Positions 41,451 through 50,024 are shown, counted from the stretch's first letter. The stretch: 64,000 nucleotides of DNA from Nocardioides abyssi (GCF_030412915.1 NZ_JAUHJR010000006.1:124001-188000); one strand, 5' to 3'. The notes: a model not told the origin generated them from the sequence alone. Made by a program: numbers and translations.

Positions 41451-43607
41451 TCACCGTCCGCTGACCGCCACCGGCACCCGGGTGGTCGTGCCGGACCCAC
41501 CGCGCCACACGACGTACCCGTCGTCGGGGCGGCGCGGTCCCAGCACCGTCACGGTGTAGGTCGCGCTCGCACCCGGGCCGAGCCGGACCGCCGCCGGCCG
41601 CACCTGCACCCGGCCGGCGAAGCCGACCGCCCGGGAGGAGAAGTAGCGCGCGCGGCCGGTCACGTTCGTGACCGTGCGGGTCGCGGTGGTGGCGCCGGGG
41701 CCGAGCAGGACCGAGGGCGTGTTGAGCTCGCCGTCGAGCTCGCTGTCCAACCAGGCGCGGTAGTCGCCCGGCCGCACCAGGTGCACCAGGCCCGGGCGGC
41801 CCGCCCGGTCGGGCTGCACCCGGCCGGCGCCCGCGCGCAGCACGGGTGCGTCGAGCCGCGCGGCGGTCGTCGCGATCGCCGAGCGCACCGCGGCCTCGCT
41901 CCAGGTGGGGTGGCGGTGGCGCAGCACGGCGGCCAGCCCGGCGACGTACGCCGTCGCGGCCGACGTGCCCGAGGTCAGGTCCCAGGCCGCGGCCCGGCTG
42001 TTCGCGGGGACCGCCGACAGCACGCCGCTGCCCGGGGCGACGACGTCGGGCTTGACCAGGCCGCCGGACGGGTCGCCCCCGGCCGACCACGGCACGACCC
42101 GGTCCGGGGCCGGGGCGGTGCCGGACGGGCGCAGCGCGACGCGGCCCTCCGGGTTCGCGGTGAGCCAGCGGCGCAGGGCGCGGCCGTCGCGGCGGTCGAG
42201 GTGGACGGTGGGCACGGCGTGGAAGTCGGCGTCGGTCGAGCCGCGGCGCACGTTGACCAGCACCATGCCGGCGCCGTCGGCGAGCTCGACGGCGCGGGAC
42301 TTCTCGACGCGGGCGACCCGCCCGCCCCGCTCGCACACGACGACCCGGCCGGCCACCGCAGCGGCGTCCAGGCTGCCGGGGGCGCACACGCGCGCCCGGC
42401 CAGGGCCGGCCGAGGGGGCAGCGACGTCGATGGCGCGCACGACCCGGGTGGGCCCGACCGCGCGGGGCGTGGAGGTGGCTCCGGTCAGCACCGGTCCGCC
42501 GTCGGCGACGACCCGGCCGCGTCGCTGCGGGCCGGCCGCCCCACCGACGGTGGTGACCCACGGGCCGGGGTGCGCGGCGTACGACGTCGCGGCGTCGTTG
42601 CCCGCGGCGGCCACGACCACCACGTCGGCCTCGGCGGCCCCGAGCAGCGCGCGCTCCAGGGTGTCGAAGCGGTCGTCGCCCCCGACCGCGAGGCTGAGCA
42701 CGTCGACCCCCTCGGAGACGGCCCGGTCGACCGCGGCCACCAGGTCGGAGGTCGCGCAGCCGTCGTCACGAGGGTCCGGCGCGGTCCAGCAGGCCTTGTA
42801 GACGGCGAGCCGGGCCTGCGGCGCGACGCCGCCGAACCGGCCCACCTCGCGGCGGCCCACCCGCACCGTGACGTCGCTGTTGCCGGCGGCGATCGAGGCG
42901 AGCCGGGTGCCGTGGCCGCTGTCGTCGCGCGGGCTCAGCGAGGCGCCCGAGCGCACGGCGTCCGCCCCGAAACCGCGGACGAACCAGTGCGCGCCGACGA
43001 CCTTGCGGTCGCACCGCTCGCGCGGCCAGGCGTCGGCGACCGAGCAGGCGCCGCGGAAGTCCTTCGCCGCCCGCCCCAGCCGGTGGGAACCGGAGAAGAC
43101 GGGGCTCTCGGGCGCCAGCCCGGAGTCGACCATGCCGATGACGACCCCGGCGCCGCCTCGACGACCGGCGCGGCCGAGGTCGGGGGAGCCGGTCGCGGCC
43201 GTCCGCGCCAGCGCCGTCCGGGCCGCCAGCGGGCGCACCCGGTCGCGCTCGACCGTCGCCACGTCGGGGTCGGCGCGCAGCACGGCGGCCTGGGCGGGGG
43301 TGAGCCGGGCGGCGAAGCCGTTGAGCGTCGTCGTCCAGCGGTACGTCGGGTCGTCGGCGCCGGCCGCCGCGAGCAGGGCGTCCTGCTGGCGGAGCATCGC
43401 GACGCGCACGGAGGAGTCGGGGAGCGGGCCGCGGTAGCCGGCCACGCCCGGGCCGGTCAGCGTCACCAGGTGCAGCGGGGGAGCGGCCGCGGCCTCGAAG
43501 GCCAGGTCGTCGGCGGACGCGGGCGTGGTCAGCGCGGCGGGCACCAGGCCGGCCGCCACCAGGGCGGGCAGGGCCACGGCCGCGGCCAGCAGGCGTCGTA
43601 CCCGCAT
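41451..43607 (-). CDS. Secreted S8 subtilisin-like serine peptidase
   Basis: 718 residues. The signal peptide covers 1-32. An inhibitor-like I9 propeptide covers about 45-125, ending VATVERDRVRPL. The catalytic triad is Asp161 (GMVDSGL), His232 (DSGHGTR) and Ser549 (TSGTSAAT). A PA-like insert with DGAGMVLVNVRRG lies between His and Ser, as in plant-type and lactococcal subtilases. The C-terminal part (about 610-718) is a fibronectin-like beta domain. It is an extracellular protease, probably self-activating. A GGGAGGGA SD is upstream of the ATG. Confidence 0.92.
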   Translation of the reverse strand: MRVRRLLAAAVALPALVAAGLVPAALTTPASADDLAFEAAAAPPLHLVTLTGPGVAGYRGPLPDSSVRVAMLRQQDALLAAAGADDPTYRWTTTLNGFAARLTPAQAAVLRADPDVATVERDRVRPLAARTALARTAATGSPDLGRAGRRGGAGVVIGMVDSGLAPESPVFSGSHRLGRAAKDFRGACSVADAWPRERCDRKVVGAHWFVRGFGADAVRSGASLSPRDDSGHGTRLASIAAGNSDVTVRVGRREVGRFGGVAPQARLAVYKACWTAPDPRDDGCATSDLVAAVDRAVSEGVDVLSLAVGGDDRFDTLERALLGAAEADVVVVAAAGNDAATSYAAHPGPWVTTVGGAAGPQRRGRVVADGGPVLTGATSTPRAVGPTRVVRAIDVAAPSAGPGRARVCAPGSLDAAAVAGRVVVCERGGRVARVEKSRAVELADGAGMVLVNVRRGSTDADFHAVPTVHLDRRDGRALRRWLTANPEGRVALRPSGTAPAPDRVVPWSAGGDPSGGLVKPDVVAPGSGVLSAVPANSRAAAWDLTSGTSAATAYVAGLAAVLRHRHPTWSEAAVRSAIATTAARLDAPVLRAGAGRVQPDRAGRPGLVHLVRPGDYRAWLDSELDGELNTPSVLLGPGATTATRTVTNVTGRARYFSSRAVGFAGRVQVRPAAVRLGPGASATYTVTVLGPRRPDDGYVVWRGGSGTTTRVPVAVSGR

Positions 43608-43714
43608 CGTGCGTCCCTCCCGTCCCAGCAGTCGTCTCGAAGTCGTCCATTGTGGACCACCGGGCGAGGCCGCGGGCGCGAACGGTCCGTCCTGGGGACG
43701 GGACGGACCCCGGC

Positions 43715-43720
43715 TACCCT
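43715..43720 (+). promoter_or_regulatory. -10 hexamer, probable leaderless promoter of the HAD gene
   Basis: TACCCT is 6 nt before the GTG at 43727. Confidence 0.5.
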
Positions 43721-43726
43721 CGCCGC

Positions 43727-44362
43727 GTGCCCGCCGACCAGCCCGCCGCCGCCCCGCTCGTGGTCGGCTTCGACCTCGACATGACGCTCATCGACACCAC
43801 GCCGGGCTTCGGCTCGGTGCTCCGGGCGCTGGGTGCCGAGCTGGGCGTGGACTTCCCGGTCGAGACGATGACGGCCCGGCTCGGCCCGCCGCTGGACCTG
43901 CTGCTCGAGCCCTACCTGCCCGCCGAGGCGATCCCCGCCGCGGGCGACCGGTTCCGCGCGCTCTACCCCGACCACGCGATCGTCTCGGTGCCGCTGCTCG
44001 AGGGCGCGCGCGAGGCGCTGCACGCCGTGCGGAGCCGGGGTGGTCGCACGATCGTCGTCACCGGCAAGTTCCCCGACAACGCCCGGCTCCACCTCGACCA
44101 CCTCGGCCTCGAGGTCGACCACCTCGAGGGCTGGGTGTGGGGCGTCGGCAAGGCCGACGTGCTGGTCCGCGAGGGCGCCTCGGTCTACGTCGGCGACCAC
44201 GTCCACGACGTCGAGGGCGCGCTGGCCGCCGACGCCCTGAGCGTCTCGGTGCTCACCGGCGGCTGCACCCGCGAGGAGCTGCTCGAGGCCGGCACGCACG
44301 TGGTGCTCGAGAGCCTCACCGACTTCCCCGCCTGGCTCGACGGGCACCTCGCGACGACCTGA
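43727..44362 (+). CDS. HAD-superfamily hydrolase
   Basis: 211 residues from GTG 43727. Motif I is FDLDMTLIDT (nucleophile Asp and acid Asp), motif II is in IVVTGKFPDN, and motif IV is VYVGDHVHDVEGAL. Layout is that of phosphoglycolate phosphatase-like HADs with an alpha-helical cap after motif I. The usual motif III Lys is probably in GVGKADVL. Substrate is likely a small phosphoester; not determinable. Confidence 0.87.
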   Translation: MPADQPAAAPLVVGFDLDMTLIDTTPGFGSVLRALGAELGVDFPVETMTARLGPPLDLLLEPYLPAEAIPAAGDRFRALYPDHAIVSVPLLEGAREALHAVRSRGGRTIVVTGKFPDNARLHLDHLGLEVDHLEGWVWGVGKADVLVREGASVYVGDHVHDVEGALAADALSVSVLTGGCTREELLEAGTHVVLESLTDFPAWLDGHLATT

Positions 44363-44409
44363 CCGGACGCCTCTCGGGAATCGGTGGAGGGAGCCTTGGC
44401 GTCCCTCGT

Positions 44410-44415
44410 AGGCTG
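44410..44415 (+). promoter_or_regulatory. Possible -10 hexamer of the cold-shock gene
   Basis: TAGGCT lies about 52 nt before the GTG at 44468, which would leave a 5' leader of about 45 nt. No -35 box is clear. Confidence 0.35.
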
Positions 44416-44467
44416 TGCCGTCGCCCGGCAGGTCGCCGGCGCGCAGCGAGCAGAAGAGGTTGCGACC

Positions 44468-44863
44468 GTGCCCACTGGCAAGGTGAAGTGGTTCGACGCC
44501 GGCAAGGGGTTCGGCTTCCTGTCCCAGGAGGAGGGGCCGGACGTCTACGTCCACGCCGACGCCCTGCCCGAGGGGATGACCACGATCAAGCCGGGCACCC
44601 GCGTGGAGTTCGGCATCGCGCAGGGCCGCCGCGGCGACCAGGCGCTCCAGGTGCGCGTGCTCGACCGCCCGGCCTCCGTCGCCCGGGGCCAGTCCGCGGC
44701 CCGTCGCCGCCGGCCCGAGGAGATGGCCCCCATCGTCGAGGACCTCATCCGTCTGCTCGACGGAGTCGGCGAGGGCTACCGCCACGGCCGCCACCCCGAC
44801 GCGCGCACGGCCGCCCCCGTCGCGAAGCTGCTCCGCGCGCTCGCCGACGAGCTCGAGCTCTGA
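44468..44863 (+). CDS. Long cold-shock protein with C-terminal extension
   Basis: 131 residues from GTG 44468, with SD AGAGG 8 nt upstream. Residues 1-65 form the CSD, with RNP1-like KGFGFLSQ and RNP2-like VYVHADAL. Beyond the usual 67 residues is a basic linker (ASVARGQSAARRRRPEE) and a helical tail (MAPIVEDLIRLLDGV, then VAKLLRALADELEL). It should bind single-stranded RNA or DNA. The extension is typical of the long actinobacterial type. The gene diverges from none and converges with the MFS gene 14 bp away. Confidence 0.9.
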   Translation: MPTGKVKWFDAGKGFGFLSQEEGPDVYVHADALPEGMTTIKPGTRVEFGIAQGRRGDQALQVRVLDRPASVARGQSAARRRRPEEMAPIVEDLIRLLDGVGEGYRHGRHPDARTAAPVAKLLRALADELEL

Positions 44864-44877
44864 CCCGCTAGCGACGG

Positions 44878-46482
44878 CTAGGGCTGCGCCGGGCCGTCCC
44901 GCCGCAGCCGCGGCATCGGCTGGGTGTCGCCCAGGTCGTCGTACGTCGGACGGTCCTGCGCCGCCTCGGCGTGCGGCGGGTCGTCGTGGGCGGTGTCGGG
45001 GTGGGCCGCGTCGTCGTGGGCGATGTCGTCGTGCGCCGGGCCGGGGGTGGTGTCCGCGCCGTCGTCCTGCGGCCGCGCGGCCCGGGTGCCGGTGACCGAC
45101 GCCCGCCGGCCCAGCAGGACGTACGCCGTCCACGCACCCAGCACCGCGACGGCCACCCCGAGGCCCAGCCGCGCGGGCTCGAGCGGCAGCGCGATGCCGA
45201 TGAACCCGCCGACGACCCAGGCCAGCTGCAGCGTGGTGTCGCTGCGCGCGAACGCGCTGGCCTGCACGCGGGAGGGGATGTCGCGCTGGATGGTGGAGTC
45301 CAGGCAGAACTTCGCCAGCGACTGCGCGAGGCCGGCGGTCAGGCCGAGCACGGCCAACCACAGCACGCCGTAGAAGAGCGTCGCGAGCAGCACGGCGACG
45401 AGGTCGGCCACCAGCGCGAGGACGACGGTGACGGCGGGGTTGATCTTGCGCAGCAGCGAGGCCGCGGCGACGCCCGCGGTGTTGCCGAGGCCGGCGGCGC
45501 CGACCACGACGCCGATCATCACCTCGGCCGACAGCGACGTGTCCGGTGGGTTCTCGCGGAGCAGGAACGCCATGAACATCAGCAGGAAGCCGGAGAGGAA
45601 CCGCGGTCCGCAGTTGGCCCGCAGCGCGAACGCCACCGCGGTCGGGATGCGCGTGCGGGTCCGCCGCCCCGGCGCGGCGTCGCTGCCGGTGTCGCTGTCG
45701 CCGGTCAGCACCAGGTCGCCCTCGCCGGCGCTGGAGTCGACGGCGGCCGGCAACCGGATCGCGCACACGGTCGCCAGCACGAACAGCAGGAACGCGTAGC
45801 GCAGGCTCCACTCCGGCCCGGCCAGCGAGGCGAGGCCCGCCAGCGGCGCGGAGACGGCCGCGCCCACGATGCCCGACAGGCTGACCCGCCCGTTGGCCTT
45901 GACCAGCGTGAAGCCGGCCGGGAGCAGACGCGGGACCGCGGCGGCCCGCGTGACGCCGTACGCCTTGGAGGAGACGAGCACGCCGAGCGCAGCGGCGAAC
46001 AGCCAGGGGGAGTCGCCGGTCACCGACGTCGCGAGCGCCCAGCACAGGAACGCCCGCATCGCCATCGTCGTGCCGATCGCCCACCGGCGCCCGTGCGCGA
46101 AGCGGTCGAGGAACGGCCCGATCAGCGGCGCGACCACCGCGAACGGCAGCATCGTCAGGCCGAGGAACAGCGCCACCTGCCCGCGCGCCTCGCCCGAGGG
46201 GACCTGGAAGAACAGCGAGCCCGCCAGCGAGATCGCCACCGCCGCGTCACCAGCGGTGTTGAAGAAGTGCATCTGGATGAGCCGGGCCAGGCCCGACTCG
46301 CCGGCGCCCTCGGCGTTGGCCGCACGCGTCGCCTGGCGGCCGAGGTACCGGCTGGCCCGGCCGGTGGCCCGGCCCGCGGCGGCCACGCCCCGGGCGGTCG
46401 CCCGGGCGCCCGACCCGAGGCCGGCCCCGATGGTGCGGCCTGCCGACCCCTCCGGGTCGGGCTCGGGACGGTCGGACGTCAT
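44878..46482 (-). CDS. MFS-family membrane protein with acidic C-terminal tail
   Basis: 534 residues from ATG 46482. About 12 hydrophobic segments lie between residues 80 and 455, including FFNTAGDAAVAISLAGSLFF and FAVVAPLIGPFLDRFAHGRR (motif A region). The first 70 residues are Arg/Ala/Gly-rich and the last 75 are His/Asp/Ala-rich, both likely cytoplasmic. The conserved association of this MFS with a cold-shock gene and a DUF3027 gene recurs in actinobacteria. Transport substrate is unknown. CAGGAT 6 nt upstream is a weak -10. Confidence 0.82.
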   Translation of the reverse strand: MTSDRPEPDPEGSAGRTIGAGLGSGARATARGVAAAGRATGRASRYLGRQATRAANAEGAGESGLARLIQMHFFNTAGDAAVAISLAGSLFFQVPSGEARGQVALFLGLTMLPFAVVAPLIGPFLDRFAHGRRWAIGTTMAMRAFLCWALATSVTGDSPWLFAAALGVLVSSKAYGVTRAAAVPRLLPAGFTLVKANGRVSLSGIVGAAVSAPLAGLASLAGPEWSLRYAFLLFVLATVCAIRLPAAVDSSAGEGDLVLTGDSDTGSDAAPGRRTRTRIPTAVAFALRANCGPRFLSGFLLMFMAFLLRENPPDTSLSAEVMIGVVVGAAGLGNTAGVAAASLLRKINPAVTVVLALVADLVAVLLATLFYGVLWLAVLGLTAGLAQSLAKFCLDSTIQRDIPSRVQASAFARSDTTLQLAWVVGGFIGIALPLEPARLGLGVAVAVLGAWTAYVLLGRRASVTGTRAARPQDDGADTTPGPAHDDIAHDDAAHPDTAHDDPPHAEAAQDRPTYDDLGDTQPMPRLRRDGPAQP

Positions 46483-46573
46483 GGCCCCATCCTGCCGTGC
46501 GGGGCCCGGGCCGCCGGCGGCGACACCCGCCCCGAGATGGCACGCGGGCGGGTCATCAGTCACACTGCGGGGC

Positions 46574-47350
46574 GTGACGACTCTCGTGCGCGCCAAGCCC
46601 GACTCCGCCGCCGTCGCGGCCGTCGACGTGGCTCGCGCCGCCCTGGTCGAGGAGGTCGGGTCCGCCGACGTCGGCGAGCACCTCGGCCACCTGGTCGAGG
46701 GCGAGCGCGTGGTCACCCACCTGTTCGCCTGCGAGCGCGCGGGCTACCGCGGGTGGCGCTGGTCAGTGACCGTCGCCCGGGCGCCCCGCCAGAAGCAGGT
46801 GACCGTCGACGAGGTCGTGCTCGTCCCCGGCGACGAGGCGATCGTCGCGCCGCCGTGGGTCCCCTACCGCGAGCGGATCAAGCCCGGCGACCTCGGCCCC
46901 GGCGACCTGCTGCCCGTCGAGGACGACGACCCCCGGCTCGTCCCGACCTACTCCTACGGCGACGACCCGCTCGACGCCGACGACCGCGCCCAGGTGCGCC
47001 GCGTCGCCCAGGACCTCGGCCTCGGCCGGGTCCGCACGCTCTCCCCGGAGGGCCGCGAGCTCGCCGCGCAGCGGTGGTACGACGGCGACCAGGGCCCGGC
47101 CTCGCCGCTGGCCCAGGCCGCGCCGGACTCCTGCACGACCTGCGGGTTCCTCATGCGGATCAACGGCCCGCTCTCGGAGATGTTCGGTGTCTGCGCCAAC
47201 GGCGACGCCAACGACGACGGTCGGGTGGTCTCCTTCGACCACGGCTGCGGCGCCCACTCCGAGGTCCGCCTCGCCAAGAAGCACGAGCCCCAGCCGCTGC
47301 CCGAGCCGGTCATCGACACCATCAACCCCGACGACATCGAGACCTTCTGA
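46574..47350 (+). CDS. DUF3027 domain protein
   Basis: 258 residues from GTG 46574. The family pattern reads HLFACERAGYRGWRWSVTVARAP, LVPGDEAIVAPPWVPYRERI and GDLGPGDLLPVEDDDPRL. The C-terminal part has SCTTCGFLM, then FGVCANG and DHGCGAHSE, a possible zinc site with four Cys. The family is restricted to actinobacteria and has no known function; it may be soluble and cytoplasmic. It diverges from the MFS gene. Confidence 0.88.
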   Translation: MTTLVRAKPDSAAVAAVDVARAALVEEVGSADVGEHLGHLVEGERVVTHLFACERAGYRGWRWSVTVARAPRQKQVTVDEVVLVPGDEAIVAPPWVPYRERIKPGDLGPGDLLPVEDDDPRLVPTYSYGDDPLDADDRAQVRRVAQDLGLGRVRTLSPEGRELAAQRWYDGDQGPASPLAQAAPDSCTTCGFLMRINGPLSEMFGVCANGDANDDGRVVSFDHGCGAHSEVRLAKKHEPQPLPEPVIDTINPDDIETF

Positions 47351-47428
47351 CCGTCGCCCCACCCCCGCTCGGGGAGTGGAGGAAGTTCCGCCAGGAACTG
47401 TCGCGAAGCCGCCCGAGACAGCGGCGGG

Positions 47429-47527
47429 GGTTTCGAGACAGGCCGTGCCGGCCTTCCTCAACCAGCCGGGTTGGCCGTGCCGGCCTTCCTCAACCAGCCG
47501 GGTCGGCCGTGCCGGCCTTCCTCAACC
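47429..47527 (+). repeat. Hairpin motif A, third locus, with tandem 32-bp units
   Basis: Unit 1 (47429-47463) begins GGTTTCGAGAC, has stem AGGCC/GGCCT and ends CTCAACC. Units 2 (47464-47495) and 3 (47496-47527) are 32-bp tandem repeats that lack the GGTTTCGAGAC end and have stem GGCC/GGCC. The stop codon of the methyltransferase (47522-47524) lies inside unit 3. The gap 47351-47521 holds nothing else I can recognise. Confidence 0.8.
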
Positions 47528-48151
47528 AGCCGGGTGGGCCGCGGCCGGGTCCGCCGAGAGCAGCCACACGGCGTACTCCTCGTTGGCGGGGTGCAGCTCG
47601 TAGCTGCCGGCGCGCAGGTCGACCCGCAGCCCGGCGGCCCCGGCGTCCGCGACCAGCTCCTCCGGCGGGTAGCGCCGGGCGGCGGCCGGCCCGCCGCGCA
47701 GGTGGAAGCCGGCGAGCACGCGCCCGCCCGGGGCGAGCAGCGACCGCAGGTGCGCGAGCACGCGCCGCTCGGTGCCCTCGGCCAGGAAGACCAGCACGTT
47801 GCCGACGCACACGACGAGGTCGAAGGTGCCGACGTCGTCGGGGGAGACGGCGAGCACGTCGGCCTCGACGACCGCCAGGTCGGGATAGGTACGCCGGGAC
47901 TGGGCCACGAGCTCGGCGTCCGGCTCGACGGCCGTGACGTCGTGGCCCCGCGCGACGAGCGCGGCCGCGACCCGGCCCATCCCGGAGCCGACGTCCAGCA
48001 CCCGCGCCCCGCGGGGGAGGAGCGCGTCGGCCAGCCGGGCCTCGCCGTCGACGTCGGCGCCGGAGGCGACCAGCCGCGCGAAGTTCTCGCCGTACCCACC
48101 GCGCATGGGCCCGGCGAGGGCCCACCTCGTGGGCGGCGGCGCCTCAGCCAT
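47522..48151 (-). CDS. Class I SAM-dependent methyltransferase
   Basis: 209 residues from ATG 48151. Motif I is VLDVGSGMGRVAAAL (about 48-62), the acidic loop at strand 2 is DVTAVEPDAELV, and DLVVCVGNVLVFLAEGTE is motif II. The C-terminal part is a short beta-hairpin ending HPAG. Methyl acceptor is unknown. The last codons and stop come from a copy of hairpin motif A. Its start overlaps the 3' end of the DUF2530 gene by 8 bp, so the pair is co-transcribed. Confidence 0.85.
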   Translation of the reverse strand: MAEAPPPTRWALAGPMRGGYGENFARLVASGADVDGEARLADALLPRGARVLDVGSGMGRVAAALVARGHDVTAVEPDAELVAQSRRTYPDLAVVEADVLAVSPDDVGTFDLVVCVGNVLVFLAEGTERRVLAHLRSLLAPGGRVLAGFHLRGGPAAARRYPPEELVADAGAAGLRVDLRAGSYELHPANEEYAVWLLSADPAAAHPAG

Positions 48152-48437
48152 CCAGCTGCTCGTCGCGCGCCTCGCGCGCCTGCCGCCGGCGGCGGCAGTA
48201 CTCCAGGCCGAACAGCCCGAGGCCGAAGCCGGCCAGGCACGTCCACAGCCACCAGGTGCGGCCCTCGTCGGCGAGCCGGCCGTAGAAGGGGAGCAGGAGC
48301 AGGAAGCCGAGCAGCCACAGCCCGACGCCGACCCCGACGGTGCGCACGCCGTCGACGTCGAGCGGCTGGACGTCGGCGACGAGGAACGTCCGGCCGCCGA
48401 CCTCGTGCTGCGTCGGCTGGTCGTCTCGGAGCTCCAC
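48144..48437 (-). CDS. DUF2530 membrane protein
   Basis: 97 residues from GTG 48437. Two predicted membrane helices (VGLWLLGFLLLLPFYG and WWLWTCLAGFGLGLFGL) are followed by a basic tail (EYCRRRRQARE). The sequence VQPLDVDGVRTVGVGVGLW matches DUF2530, a small actinobacterial family of unknown function. TACGTT 7 nt upstream suggests leaderless expression. It is divergent from the purine permease gene. Confidence 0.85.
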   Translation of the reverse strand: MELRDDQPTQHEVGGRTFLVADVQPLDVDGVRTVGVGVGLWLLGFLLLLPFYGRLADEGRTWWLWTCLAGFGLGLFGLEYCRRRRQAREARDEQLDG

Positions 48438-48444
48438 GCGAGAC

Positions 48445-48450
48445 AACGTA
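48445..48450 (-). promoter_or_regulatory. -10 hexamer, probable leaderless DUF2530 promoter
   Basis: The minus strand reads TACGTT, 7 nt before the GTG at 48437. Confidence 0.5.
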
Positions 48451-48486
48451 CTCCGGAGGGCGCGGGTTCTGACATGCTGACCGCCC

Positions 48487-49917
48487 GTGAGCATCGACTC
48501 CTACTTCCGCATCCACGAACGTGGTTCGACCGTCGGTCAGGAGGTCCGCGGCGGTGTCGTGACCTTCCTGACGATGGCCTACATCATCGTCCTGAACCCC
48601 CTGATCCTCGGCTACGTCCAGGACTCCGAGGGCAACTACCTCGGTGGCGGCGCCGAGCCGAACCTCCCGGCCATCGCCGCCGGCACGGCGCTCGTCGCGG
48701 GCGTGCTGACGATCCTGATGGGCGCGGTCGCGAACTTCCCGCTCGCGCTCGCCGCCGGTCTCGGCCTCAACGCCTTCGTCGCCTTCACCGTCGCGACCCA
48801 GTCGACCTGGGCCGACGCGATGGGCCTGGTCGTGCTCGAGGGCATCGTGATCCTGGTGCTCGTGCTGACCGGCTTCCGCCGCGCGGTCTTCCACGCGGTG
48901 CCGACCCAGCTCAAGGTCGCGATCTCGGTCGGCATCGGCCTGTTCATCGCGCTCATCGGCTTCGTGGACGCCGGCTTCGTCTCCCGCATCCCCGACGCCA
49001 ACAACAGCACCGTCCCGGTGCAGCTGGGTACGACCGGTCAGCTCGAGGGCTGGCCGGTGCTGGTCTTCGCCGGCGGCCTGCTGCTGCTCATCGCGCTGTG
49101 GGTACGCCGCGTGAAGGGCGCGATCCTCATCTCGATCGTGCTCGCCACGGTCGTCGCGGTCGCCCTGGAGGCGGCGCTCGACCTGGGTGGGCGCGCCGCG
49201 GACAACCTCGGCGGCTGGTCGCTGACGGTGCCCTCCTTCGACGGTTTCGTCGACGTGCCGGACTTCGGGACCCTCGGCGAGTTCTCGCTGTTCGGGGCGT
49301 TCTCCTCGATCGGCGTGATCGCCGCGCTGCTGCTGGTCTTCTCGCTGATGCTCGCCGACTTCTTCGACACCATGGGCACGATGACCGCGATCGGCGCGGA
49401 GGCCGGTCTCAACGACGAGGAGGGCGTGCCGCCGCACACCCAGCGGATCCTCGTCGTCGACTCGCTCGCCGCGATCGCCGGCGGCGCGGGCGGCGTCTCG
49501 TCCAACACCTCCTACATCGAGTCGGCCTCGGGCGTCGGCGAGGGCGCCCGCACCGGGCTCTCCTCGATCGTCACCGGCGCGCTCTTCCTGCTGGCGACGC
49601 TCTTCACCCCGGTCGTGGAGGCGATCCCCTCCGAGGCGGCCGTCCCGGCGCTGGTGCTCGTGGGCTTCCTGATGATGCAGCAGGTCACCGACATCAGCTG
49701 GTCGGACCCGGAGATCGCGATCCCCGCGTTCCTGACGATCGTGCTGATGCCGTTCACCTACTCCATCACCGCCGGCATCGGCGCGGGCTTCCTGGCGTTC
49801 CTGCTCATCAAGGTGGTCGTCGGCAAGACCCGCGAGATCCACCCGCTGATGGCGGTCGTGGGGCTGATGTTCGTCCTCTACTTCGCCATCGACCCGCTGA
49901 CCGACTGGCTCACCTGA
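48487..49917 (+). CDS. NCS2-family purine permease (AzgA type)
   Basis: 476 residues from GTG 48487. About 12 membrane helices. Family motifs include ITFLTMAYI-like VVTFLTMAYIIVLNP, GLGLNAFVAF, DFFDTMGTMTAIGAEAGL and NTSYIESASGVGEGARTGL. Members take up adenine, guanine or hypoxanthine with protons. No purine-metabolism gene is adjacent. A strong hairpin terminator follows. Confidence 0.9.
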   Translation: MSIDSYFRIHERGSTVGQEVRGGVVTFLTMAYIIVLNPLILGYVQDSEGNYLGGGAEPNLPAIAAGTALVAGVLTILMGAVANFPLALAAGLGLNAFVAFTVATQSTWADAMGLVVLEGIVILVLVLTGFRRAVFHAVPTQLKVAISVGIGLFIALIGFVDAGFVSRIPDANNSTVPVQLGTTGQLEGWPVLVFAGGLLLLIALWVRRVKGAILISIVLATVVAVALEAALDLGGRAADNLGGWSLTVPSFDGFVDVPDFGTLGEFSLFGAFSSIGVIAALLLVFSLMLADFFDTMGTMTAIGAEAGLNDEEGVPPHTQRILVVDSLAAIAGGAGGVSSNTSYIESASGVGEGARTGLSSIVTGALFLLATLFTPVVEAIPSEAAVPALVLVGFLMMQQVTDISWSDPEIAIPAFLTIVLMPFTYSITAGIGAGFLAFLLIKVVVGKTREIHPLMAVVGLMFVLYFAIDPLTDWLT

Positions 49918-49944
49918 GCCGTCCGTCCCGTCCCACGACCACTC

Positions 49945-49981
49945 GAGAGGCCCTCCCCAGCACGACCGGGGAGGGCCTCTC
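49945..49981 (+). terminator. Rho-independent-like terminator after the purine permease gene
   Basis: Perfect 14-bp arms GAGAGGCCCTCCCC (49945-49958) and GGGGAGGGCCTCTC (49968-49981) with a 9-nt loop. A short CCTCGTC follows instead of a T-run. Confidence 0.75.
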
Positions 49982-49989
49982 CTCGTCGG

Positions 49990-50018
49990 AATAGTTAGCA
50001 AGGGTAATGAGTTATGCT
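49990..50018 (+). promoter_or_regulatory. AT-rich MarR promoter/operator region
   Basis: An AT-rich patch, unusual here. TATGCT (50013-50018) is 6 nt before the ATG at 50025 and could be a leaderless -10. TTAGCAAGGGTAAT (49995-50008) is an imperfect dyad resembling MarR-family operators. Autoregulation is plausible. Confidence 0.42.
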
Positions 50019-50024
50019 CACGAC

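Noticed and set aside
44396-44415. TTGGCG and TAGGCT as a paired cold-shock gene promoter
   Set aside because: The spacing is only 8 bp, too short for a sigma-70 promoter; only the -10 is kept as weak.
47464-47527. Tandem 32-bp units as a CRISPR array
   Set aside because: The units abut directly with no spacers, there are only two or three, and no cas gene is nearby.
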